Shown here: piece after piece, positions 1 through 4,271 of the stretch | Numbering within the stretch: the stretch's first letter is position 1 | How the letters are laid out: each line of letters starts with the position of its first letter | Made by a program: the position numbers and the translations under genes | Source of the DNA: Actinomycetota bacterium | GTDB lineage: Bacteria; Actinomycetota; Thermoleophilia; Solirubrobacterales; Solirubrobacteraceae | Direction of reading: 5' to 3' | DNA: 8,434 nt | Assembly (NCBI GenBank): GCA_005883905.1 | Contig: VAYD01000219.1 | Location: 1 to 8,434, forward strand | The notes under the pieces: model-generated | The model's database searches: none | What the model saw: only the letters and a program-made list of their open reading frames with translations | Told to the model about the DNA's origin: nothing

Positions 1-40
1 CGTCGTCACGGTCGCGGGGGACTGGGACGCGGGTGCTCAT
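1..40 (-). CDS. 5' end of an unidentified gene (runs off the left edge)
   Basis: Only the first 13 codons are in the window. They read MSTRVPVPRDRDD, which is too little to identify a family. The reason for calling a gene is the translation signal: the minus strand carries a GA-rich run (GGAGGAGG type, plus-strand 42-51) that ends one base before an ATG at 40-38, and its distal part has a normal Shine-Dalgarno spacing of about 5 nt. This is the strongest ribosome binding site in the window. The gene lies 53 nt downstream of the heptad-repeat gene on the same strand and could be co-transcribed with it. Function unknown. Confidence 0.5.
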   Translation of the reverse strand, partial: MSTRVPVPRDRDD

Positions 41-41
41 G

Positions 42-51
42 CCTCCTCCTC
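42..51 (-). promoter_or_regulatory. Strong Shine-Dalgarno of the left-edge gene
   Basis: On the minus strand the bases immediately before the ATG at 40 read GAGGAGGAGG followed by C. The tandem GGAGG units offer anti-SD pairing at spacings from 2 to about 6 nt. This site is the main evidence that a real gene begins at 40. Confidence 0.5.
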
Positions 52-93
52 GTGTCGAGATGGACAACTACTACCCGCAGGCCCTCCGTCGTG

Positions 94-468
94 TCAGTCG
101 GTGTCGGGATCCTTCATCGCTCGGGCACTTGCCCGGATTTCGCGGTCGATCTCCGCCTGCTCGATCACGCCCTCCTCGTGACGGCGATCCGACTCGTCCG
201 CCGCCTGTTCGCGTTCGTCGGCCGTTCGGTCGCGCGTGTCGGCGGCCTGTTCACGGCCCTGGGCCACGTCGTCGCGCTCCTCGGCGGCCCGTTCACGGCC
301 CTGCGCTGCGCGGTCGCGCTCATCGGCCTCGAGCTCGCGCGCGTCAGCGGCCCAGTCGCGTCTTTGAGCCGCGCGGTCGCGCTCGTCGGCGGCGCGCTCG
401 CGCTCGTCGGCCTCGCGCTCGCGCGCGTTGGCTGCCCCTTCCCTGCGCTGAGCGGCTTTATCGCTCAT
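94..468 (-). CDS. Small heptad-repeat, Arg/Ala/Glu/Asp-rich protein (alanine-type coiled coil)
   Basis: A 124-residue protein with no signal peptide or membrane segment. Residues 2-92 are tandem heptads of consensus R-(E/D)-R-A-A-(D/E/Q)-x. Arginine falls at residues 9, 16, 23, 30, 37, 44, 51, 58, 65, 72, 79 and 86, twelve times without a slip, with Ala pairs three and four positions later. The only large hydrophobic residues in the repeat are Trp39, Leu46 and Val68. A long, highly charged helix with an alanine seam is expected, so a dimeric or oligomeric rod or a scaffold is possible. The last 30 residues leave the repeat and end acidic. Heptads of this kind are, from memory, common in Solirubrobacterales-type actinobacteria, sometimes N-terminal to GAF or GGDEF domains. 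Here the repeat stands alone. The ATG at 468 has no good Shine-Dalgarno. The gene starts 43 nt after the SRPBCC gene ends, so it may be the operon's last gene. Function unknown. Confidence 0.75.
   Translation of the reverse strand: MSDKAAQRREGAANAREREADERERAADERDRAAQRRDWAADARELEADERDRAAQGRERAAEERDDVAQGREQAADTRDRTADEREQAADESDRRHEEGVIEQAEIDREIRASARAMKDPDTD
193..465 (-). repeat. 21-bp-period coding tandem repeat (13 heptads)
   Basis: The DNA encoding residues 2-92 of the heptad protein repeats with a 21-nt period. Copies differ at the third to seventh residues of the heptad but keep the Arg codon and the Ala pair. The period is an exact multiple of three, so copy-number change would keep the frame. 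Copies are diverged at the base level, so it is an old expansion rather than a fresh microsatellite. Confidence 0.7.
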
Positions 469-511
469 GGTTTCGATGCACCGCCCCGATGGATCGGTGC
501 AGCAACAGAGC

Positions 512-970
512 CTACGCCGAGGACTGCCGCTCGGCCAGCGCGCGCTCCAGGTTGTCGAACGCCGTGCTCCATCCGCTCTCGTGGGAGCGGACCGCCTCCT
601 CGTTCCAAAGGTCGCGGTGCGTGAAGCGCACGAGCGTGACGCCCTCGGTCTCCTCGAAGTCGAGCTCGATCAGCTGGCGCACGGAATCCGGGTCGTTGTC
701 CCAGAACCACGTGAACGCGAGGCGGCGTGGGGGATCGATCTCGGTGTACTTCCCGCCGCCGCCGTACTCCTCGCCGGTGTGGGGATTGCGCATGACGACG
801 CGGACGTCGCCGCCGATGCGCAGGTCCACCGTCGCGACCGGCGTCTCCCAGTCCCGGCCGGCGTGCCACCAGCGGCGCATGACCTCCTCACTCGTCCATG
901 CGTCGAAGACTGCCTGCGCGGGCGCGTCGAAGCTCCGCTGCATGCGCAGCGTGGTGTCCGCGGCACTCAC
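512..970 (-). CDS. SRPBCC/AHSA1-family protein (START-like fold)
   Basis: 152 residues, normal for stand-alone AHSA1 (COG3832) proteins. The N-terminal strand and helix show the family signature: RSFDAPAQAVFDAWT, then MRRWW (residues 12-35). The sheet follows, with DLRIGGDVRVVM (49-60), YTEIDPPRRLAFTW (75-88) and VTLVRFTH (111-118), then the long C-terminal helix ending GWSTAFDNLERALAE (133-147). The fold makes a hydrophobic cavity for a small ligand; no ligand can be read from the sequence. Start: GTG at 970, with GGAGG 8 nt upstream (plus-strand 979-983). The GTG overlaps the upstream TGA as GTGA. It is the fourth gene of the ArsR operon. ArsR repressors paired with SRPBCC proteins are a common arrangement in actinobacteria, where the SRPBCC member may bind the compound the operon responds to (inference). 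Confidence 0.9.
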   Translation of the reverse strand: MSAADTTLRMQRSFDAPAQAVFDAWTSEEVMRRWWHAGRDWETPVATVDLRIGGDVRVVMRNPHTGEEYGGGGKYTEIDPPRRLAFTWFWDNDPDSVRQLIELDFEETEGVTLVRFTHRDLWNEEAVRSHESGWSTAFDNLERALAERQSSA

Positions 971-1098
971 GCGTCGGGCCTCCGGTCGCGGCGCAGGTGC
1001 AGCCAGACCCAGGCGCGGGCCAGGAGCAGCGCGGTGCTCGCGCCGGCCGCGGAGGGGAGGACCTCCTCGACCGGCACCCCGGCGACGTGCGCGATCAC
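967..1098 (-). CDS. 43-residue single-span membrane microprotein, coupled on both sides
   Basis: This gene is easy to miss. It starts at GTG 1098-1096, which overlaps the DUF899 stop as GTGA, and its TGA (969-967) overlaps the SRPBCC GTG start in the same way. It exactly fills the gap between those genes. The product begins MIAHVAGVPVEEVLPSAAG, continues with a hydrophobic stretch over about residues 20-35 (STALLLARAWVWLHL) and ends with a basic tail (RRDRRPDA). That predicts one transmembrane helix with the C-terminus in the cytoplasm by the positive-inside rule. No clear Shine-Dalgarno precedes the GTG, so translation probably depends on termination of the DUF899 gene. Family not certain; I think similar short proteins beginning (M/V)xAHVxGVPVEE occur in actinobacteria, but this is memory and unverified. 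It could be a membrane anchor or partner for its neighbours (inference). Confidence 0.65.
   Translation of the reverse strand: MIAHVAGVPVEEVLPSAAGASTALLLARAWVWLHLRRDRRPDA
979..983 (-). promoter_or_regulatory. Shine-Dalgarno GGAGG of the SRPBCC gene
   Basis: GGAGG on the minus strand, 8 nt before the GTG at 970. It lies inside the microprotein gene. It decides the GTG at 970 as the start rather than the in-frame ATG ten codons in (Met10). Confidence 0.6.
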
Positions 1099-1730
1099 GC
1101 CGCGTTCTCGTACTCGTCGTAGCCCTCGGGCGAGTCCTCCCACTCCTCCTGGCGCCCGAGCGCGGTGATGTCGAGGTAGCTCCACGTGCTTCCCATCGCC
1201 TCGTCGCCGCGGCTGTCGACGAAGTAGGTCCGGAAGACCTTGTCGCCGTCGCGCAGGAACGCGTTCGTGCCGTGCCACTCGCCGACGCCGAAGTCGGCGT
1301 CGAAGCCGTCGGTGAGCGTGTACCAGGGCATGTCCCAGCCCATCCGCGCCTTGTAGCGCTCGATGTCCGCCTGCGGGGCGCGCGACACGAACACGAGGGT
1401 CGTGTCGCGGGCGTTGAGGTGCGCGAGGTGCGCGACCTGGTCCGCGAGGAACGAGCATCCCGGGCAGCCGCTTTCGGGCCAGTTGGCCACGCCGGGCTCG
1501 AAGAAGAAGCGGTAGACGACGAGCTGACGGCGCCCGTCGAAGAGGTCGACCAGGCTCGCGCGGCCGTGCGGGCCCTCGAACGCGTAGTCCTTCTCGACGG
1601 CCAGCCACGGCATCCGCCGGCGCTCGGCGGCGAGCGCGTCGCGGGCGCGGGTGAGCTGCTTCTCCTTGACGAGCAGGTCGGCGCGGGCAGCCTCCCACTC
1701 CTCGGGCGAAACGGTCGGAGGCGTGTTCAT
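1095..1730 (-). CDS. DUF899-family thioredoxin-like protein
   Basis: 211 residues from the ATG at 1730. The hallmark is a CPGC motif (Cys89-Cys92) in SGCPGCSFLAD (87-97), preceded by RRQLVVYRFFFEPG (67-80) and followed by HLNARDTTLVFVSRAP (103-118), IERYKARMGWDMPWYT (123-138) and the C-terminal GSTWSYLDITALGRQEEWEDSP (180-201). This matches the COG4312/DUF899 proteins, which have a thioredoxin-like fold and are thought to act as dithiol-disulfide oxidoreductases. The electron partner is unknown. There is no signal peptide, so it acts in the cytoplasm. The open frame extends to 1784, but the ATG at 1730 overlaps the ArsR stop as ATGA and has AAGGAG 11 nt upstream (1742-1747), and the extension has no family character. 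It is the second gene of the ArsR operon, translationally coupled on both sides. Confidence 0.93.
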   Translation of the reverse strand: MNTPPTVSPEEWEAARADLLVKEKQLTRARDALAAERRRMPWLAVEKDYAFEGPHGRASLVDLFDGRRQLVVYRFFFEPGVANWPESGCPGCSFLADQVAHLAHLNARDTTLVFVSRAPQADIERYKARMGWDMPWYTLTDGFDADFGVGEWHGTNAFLRDGDKVFRTYFVDSRGDEAMGSTWSYLDITALGRQEEWEDSPEGYDEYENAA

Positions 1731-2041
1731 GACGATGCTTGCTCCTTGAGGTAGTCGTCGACGACATCGAACAGGCGGCCCCACAGGGCGCGCTGGTGAT
1801 CCATCCAGTCGGCGGCCTCGCTGAGCACGTCGGGCTGGAGCGACAGCCGGTGCGTCCGGCCCTCGATGACGCGCGTCACGACGCCGGTCTCCTCGAGCAG
1901 CTTGAGGTGCTTGGAGATCGCCGGCTTCGAGACGCCGAAGCCGGCCGTGGCCTCGCCGACGGTCGCCGGGCCTGCCGCGAGTCGCTCGACGATGCCGCGC
2001 CGGATCGGGTGCGAGAGCGCGCGGAACGGATCATTCACCAT
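1727..2041 (-). CDS. ArsR-family winged-helix transcriptional repressor
   Basis: 104 residues, the usual length. It opens with MVNDPFRALSHPIRRGIVERL, the typical ArsR first helix. A helix-turn-helix follows at about residues 26-55 (ATVGEATAGFGVSKPAISKHLKLLEETG), with the recognition helix around SKPAISKHLKLL. The wing VVTRVIEGRTHRLSL is at 54-68, and a C-terminal dimerisation helix follows. There are no cysteines, so the classical metal-binding site is absent. It belongs with the metal-independent ArsR branch often found next to SRPBCC genes, and its inducer is unknown. It is the first gene of the operon running down to 512. The start ATG at 2041 lies inside a palindrome (2034-2049) and directly behind an extended -10, with no Shine-Dalgarno, pointing to a leaderless, autorepressed mRNA. 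Its TGA overlaps the next gene's ATG. Confidence 0.94.
   Translation of the reverse strand: MVNDPFRALSHPIRRGIVERLAAGPATVGEATAGFGVSKPAISKHLKLLEETGVVTRVIEGRTHRLSLQPDVLSEAADWMDHQRALWGRLFDVVDDYLKEQASS
1742..1747 (-). promoter_or_regulatory. Shine-Dalgarno AAGGAG of the DUF899 gene
   Basis: AAGGAG on the minus strand, 11 nt before the ATG at 1730 and inside the end of the ArsR gene. The spacing is slightly long but workable. It supports the ATG at 1730 over the upstream extension. Confidence 0.45.
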
Positions 2042-2049
2042 ATGGTTAA
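2034..2049. promoter_or_regulatory. Probable ArsR operator: palindrome over the repressor's start codon
   Basis: The core ACCATATGGT (2037-2046) is a perfect 10-bp inverted repeat. Allowing one mismatched pair it extends to TTnACCATATGGTnAA, 14 of 16 bases symmetric. ArsR dimers bind imperfect palindromes of about this size. It covers the start codon and the expected transcription start of the operon, so a bound repressor would block initiation. It also lies 14 nt upstream of a candidate -10 of the divergent LURP-one gene. Confidence 0.6.
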
Positions 2050-2057
2050 CAGTAGCA
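2049..2057 (-). promoter_or_regulatory. Extended -10 promoter of the ArsR operon
   Basis: On the minus strand TGCTACTGT fits the extended -10 form TGnTAnnnT. Seven bases separate its last T from the ATG at 2041, which would place the transcription start at or next to the A of the start codon. No convincing -35 is present, as is common for extended -10 promoters. Confidence 0.5.
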
Positions 2058-2062
2058 CGCGG

Positions 2063-2068
2063 TACGGT
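2063..2068 (+). promoter_or_regulatory. Candidate -10 element of the LURP-one gene
   Basis: TACGGT fits TAnnnT and would start transcription near 2075, giving a leader of about 20 nt that includes a GGGGG run (2087-2091) 5 nt before the ATG at 2097. No -35 is seen. A weak call made from spacing only. Confidence 0.25.
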
Positions 2069-2096
2069 GGGCTCACCACGACCACTGGGGGCTCAG

Positions 2097-2609
2097 ATGG
2101 GACTGCTGCGGCGACACGACGACGCCGGTACGACGCGCTACCAGATGCGCGAGAAGCTCTTCGCTATCGGTGACGACTTCTGGATCGACACCGAGGAAGA
2201 GCGGCACGCCTACAAGGTCAACGGGAAGGCGCTGCGGATCCGCAAGACGTTCGTGCTGGAAGGCCCCTCGGGCGACGAGCTGTTCAAGCTGCGCGAGAAG
2301 AAGATCGCGATCCGCGACACGATGGAGCTCGAGCGCGACGGCGACACCGTCGCGACGATCAAGAAGGCGATGATCACGCCGCTGCGCGATCGCTACGTGA
2401 TCCACCTGGCCGGCGGCGGCGAGCTGAACGCCAAGGGCAACATCGTCGACCACGAGTACAAGATCGAACGCGACGGCGACAGGGTCGCCGAGATCTCGAA
2501 GCGGTGGTTCCGGATCCGCGACACCTATGGGATCGAGGTCGCGGAAGGCGAGAACGACGCGCTGATCCTCGCCGCCGCGATTTGCATCGACGAGATGTCG
2601 CGGGGCTGA
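2097..2609 (+). CDS. LURP-one-related (LOR, DUF567/Tubby-C-like) protein
   Basis: 170 residues, typical for bacterial members of the LURP-one-related family (COG4894), whose fold resembles the Tubby C-terminal beta barrel. The fold may bind phospholipid or another membrane component; the bacterial role is not established. Recognisable blocks are YQMREKLFAIGDDFWI (15-30), YKVNGKALRIRKTFVLE (39-55), LREKKIAIRDTMELERDG (65-82), DHEYKIERDGDRVAEISKRW (118-137) and the closing hydrophobic helix DALILAAAICIDEM (154-167). There is no signal peptide. The start at ATG 2097 is chosen because MGLLRRHDD is the family-like beginning and GGGGG stands 5 nt upstream. The open frame extends further left but overlaps the ArsR gene with unrelated residues. 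It is transcribed divergently from the ArsR operon and converges on lgt. Confidence 0.9.
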   Translation: MGLLRRHDDAGTTRYQMREKLFAIGDDFWIDTEEERHAYKVNGKALRIRKTFVLEGPSGDELFKLREKKIAIRDTMELERDGDTVATIKKAMITPLRDRYVIHLAGGGELNAKGNIVDHEYKIERDGDRVAEISKRWFRIRDTYGIEVAEGENDALILAAAICIDEMSRG

Positions 2610-2824
2610 TCCCGCGGCCCGGAGTGGCCGCATCCGCACGTGCAGAGCGCGGCGCCGACGGCGAAGAGCGTCGCGCCGCGGCGCGCCGCCCGCCACCGGC
2701 GGGGTCGCTGGCTCGCCACGAACCAGAGCGCGCCCGCGGCGAACAGCAGCGCGGCGACGAAGAAGTTCAGCCGTAGGCCGAGGATGTGGTGAGCGGGGTC
2801 GACTCGCAGGAGCTCCTCGCCGGC
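2525..2824 (-). pseudogene. lgt: Out-of-frame C-terminal remnant of lgt
   Basis: In the frame next to the main lgt reading frame, the sequence GEELLRVDPAHHILGLRLNF (from 2821) is followed by VAALLFAAGALWFV. This is the standard Lgt end: the acidic and Arg/Asp-Pro segment after the seventh span, then the last membrane span. It is preceded by no start codon or ribosome site, so it cannot be a separate gene. Past the last span (about 2717) the frame stays open to 2525 through a basic, cysteine-containing tail (ALCTCGCGHSG), and its last 85 nt run antisense to the LURP-one gene. Where the original lgt stop lay is unclear. Confidence 0.75.
2614..2631 (+). terminator. GC hairpin just after the LURP-one stop
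   Basis: GCGGCC and GGCCGC form a 6-bp stem with a 6-nt loop, starting 5 nt after the TGA at 2607-2609. There is no T run, so it is at best an actinobacterial-type GC terminator. It lies within the antisense tail of lgt and could be chance in such GC-rich DNA. Confidence 0.3.
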
Positions 2825-3399
2825 GCGAAGGCCAGCAGGAGGTTCCAGACGATCTCGTACAGGAACGTCGGGTGGAACGTGGCATAGGACGCGTAGCGCG
2901 CGGGCCGGTGCGCGGGATCGATCTCGAGGCCCCAGGGCAGCGTCGTCGGCCCGCCGAACAGCTCCTGGTTGAAGTAGTTGCCGACCCGTCCGATCGCCTG
3001 TGCCACGAGCAGCGCGGGCGCGGCGGCGTCGAGGAAGACGGGGATGTCCGCCCTGCGCCGGTGAAGGACCCAGATCCCGACGAGCGTGCCGGCCGCGATG
3101 CCGCCCCAGATCCCAAGTCCGCCGCGCCAGATCGCGAACGGCCCCCACCAGTGCGGCGGGACCTCGTTCCAGCTCGTCGCGAGGAAGTAGAGCCGCCCGC
3201 CGATCAGCCCCGCGGGGAAGGCCCACAGCGCCACCTCCTGCACGAGCTTCGGGTCGCCGCCGACCGCGCGCCAGCGCCGGCTCGTGATCGCGACGGCCGC
3301 GATGACCGCGGCGACGTAGGCGAGCCCGTAGGCGTGGAAGAAGAACGGCCCGAGGTGCAGGCCGTTGGACGGCGGGCTCGGGATGAACGCATCGGCCAC
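2767..3399 (-). CDS. lgt: Prolipoprotein diacylglyceryl transferase, main part (internally deleted, frame-shifted C-terminus)
   Basis: Lgt transfers diacylglycerol from phosphatidylglycerol to the lipobox cysteine of prolipoproteins in the cytoplasmic membrane. The frame reads 210 residues from GTG 3399. Seen in order are the first span HLGPFFFHAYGLAYVAAVIAAVA (15-37), IGGRLYFLA (66-74), IWRGGLGIWGG (90-100, Trp where proteobacteria have His, as I recall for other actinobacteria), the family signature GRVGNYFNQELFG (137-149) with the conserved Arg138, Asn141 and Glu146, and HPTFLYEIVWNLLLAF (176-191). After Phe191 the family pattern stops and 19 unrelated residues precede the TGA at 2767. The true C-terminal end follows in another frame from about 2824. 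Roughly 30 residues between them, including the late arm with a catalytically important Arg, are missing. As written the enzyme is probably inactive. It is divergent from the nucleotidyltransferase gene, 35 nt away. Confidence 0.85.
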   Translation of the reverse strand: MADAFIPSPPSNGLHLGPFFFHAYGLAYVAAVIAAVAITSRRWRAVGGDPKLVQEVALWAFPAGLIGGRLYFLATSWNEVPPHWWGPFAIWRGGLGIWGGIAAGTLVGIWVLHRRRADIPVFLDAAAPALLVAQAIGRVGNYFNQELFGGPTTLPWGLEIDPAHRPARYASYATFHPTFLYEIVWNLLLAFAPARSSCESTPLTTSSAYG

Positions 3400-3418
3400 A
3401 GCTCGATGATCGCATCCG

Positions 3419-3428
3419 AAAGTAGGCT
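3419..3428. promoter_or_regulatory. Back-to-back -10 elements of lgt and the nucleotidyltransferase gene
   Basis: TACTTT on the minus strand (3419-3424) stands 19 nt before the lgt GTG. TAGGCT on the plus strand (3423-3428) stands 6 nt before the ATG at 3435. Both fit TAnnnT and they share two bases, so the two promoters could not be occupied together. Neither has a clear -35. The plus-strand transcript would be leaderless. Confidence 0.35.
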
Positions 3429-3434
3429 GCTCGC

Positions 3435-4271
3435 ATGACCGCGACGGCGCGAAGCGCGCAGTTGCGCGCGATCGCGCAGCGGGTCGCCGACGCGTTGCCG
3501 GCGAGCGTCGAGGAGGTGGTGGTGACCGGGAGCGTGTCGCGCGGTGTCGCGGACGAGGTCTCCGACATCGAGATGCTGGTCGTGACGGAGGACCAGCTCG
3601 AGCTCGACGAGTGCTTCTCGCTCGCCGCCGCCTGCGGGCTGACCGACCTGGGAACGTGGGGGCAGCAGGGCGTGCCGACGAAGCGCGTGTCGGGCTACCG
3701 CGACGGCGTCCCGATCGAGCTGATCTGGTGGTCGCGCGCACACGCGGAAGCGGCGGTCGACGCGATCTTCGCCGGCGACGCATCCGCGAGCGCCGACGCG
3801 CTGGCGAACGGGATCGCGCTGCGCACGTCGGGACTGCTGGCGCAGTGGCAGGAGCGGCTGCGCCACTACCCGGACGAGCTCGCCGCGGCGCGGATCGAGG
3901 AGGCGGCGCTGACGTGGGGCGGGTTCGCGCCGGCGGGTCTGCTCACGCTCATACGGCCGGGCGAACGGCTGGCGCTCGTCGAACGGCTGGTCGACGACGC
4001 GTCACGCGTGGTGCGGATCGTGTTCGCGCTGAACCGCGTCTGGCAGCCGACCCAAAAGCGGCTCGCGGATCGGGCCGCGACGCTCACCCACAAGCCCGAG
4101 CGACTGGCGGAGCGGATTGAGGAGGCGCTGACGGAGCCCGACCCTCGCCGCGCCGTGATCGTCATGACCGCGCTCCAGGCCGAGACGGCCGCGCTTGCGC
4201 CCGACGGGCCGAACATCGTGCGCGCGCGGAAGTGGCTCAGCGACGCTCTGAAGATCCTCGCTCAGGGCTGA
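3435..4271 (+). CDS. Nucleotidyltransferase-fold protein with helical C-terminal domain
   Basis: 278 residues, soluble. The N-terminal domain has the polymerase-beta-type nucleotidyltransferase motif: GSVSRG (32-37), then DEVSDIEMLVV (40-50) with Asp44 and Glu46 as the metal-binding pair, and GVPIELIWW (91-99) where Glu95 suits the third acidic position. The active site thus looks complete. The C-terminal half is helical and contains FALNRVWQPTQKRL (about 197-210), which resembles DUF4037-type or aminoglycoside-nucleotidyltransferase-like proteins. The substrate cannot be told. No HEPN partner lies next to it, so the usual MNT/HEPN toxin-antitoxin arrangement is not supported. The ATG at 3435 has no Shine-Dalgarno and lies 6 nt behind TAGGCT, so a leaderless mRNA is likely. 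Its last 10 nt overlap the convergent hydrolase gene. Confidence 0.85.
   Translation: MTATARSAQLRAIAQRVADALPASVEEVVVTGSVSRGVADEVSDIEMLVVTEDQLELDECFSLAAACGLTDLGTWGQQGVPTKRVSGYRDGVPIELIWWSRAHAEAAVDAIFAGDASASADALANGIALRTSGLLAQWQERLRHYPDELAAARIEEAALTWGGFAPAGLLTLIRPGERLALVERLVDDASRVVRIVFALNRVWQPTQKRLADRAATLTHKPERLAERIEEALTEPDPRRAVIVMTALQAETAALAPDGPNIVRARKWLSDALKILAQG

Noticed and set aside
193..465. CRISPR-like regular repeat
   Set aside because: The 21-nt period is explained by protein heptads. The copies are diverged and contiguous, with no unique spacers and no cas genes.
480..500. Possible terminator hairpin between the SRPBCC and heptad genes
   Set aside because: The CCGAT/ATCGG pairing leaves a loop of only 2 nt and there is no T run, so it would be a weak structure in GC-rich DNA.
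52..624. Plus-strand frame with a hydrophobic repeated Ala/Leu/Val/Gly product
   Set aside because: It looks like a membrane repeat protein but is the complement of the Arg/Ala/Asp heptads. No ribosome site, and it overlaps two better-supported minus-strand genes.
33..1754. Plus-strand open frame spanning the ArsR operon and heptad gene
   Set aside because: It runs antisense to four clear genes and is Arg/Pro-rich low-complexity sequence without a start signal.
967..1767. Minus-strand 266-codon frame as one gene
   Set aside because: Most of it is an out-of-frame, Arg-rich shadow of DUF899. Only the last 43 codons, beginning at the GTG overlapping the DUF899 stop, have protein-like character, and they are annotated separately.
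2601..2720. Separate small lipoprotein gene with the CTCGCG segment
   Set aside because: No start codon with a ribosome site precedes it and the residues before the cysteines do not fit a lipobox. It is continuous with the displaced Lgt C-terminal frame.
3435..4271. MNT-type antitoxin of a HEPN/MNT toxin-antitoxin pair
   Set aside because: At 278 residues it is much longer than MNT antitoxins, and no HEPN gene lies on either side.
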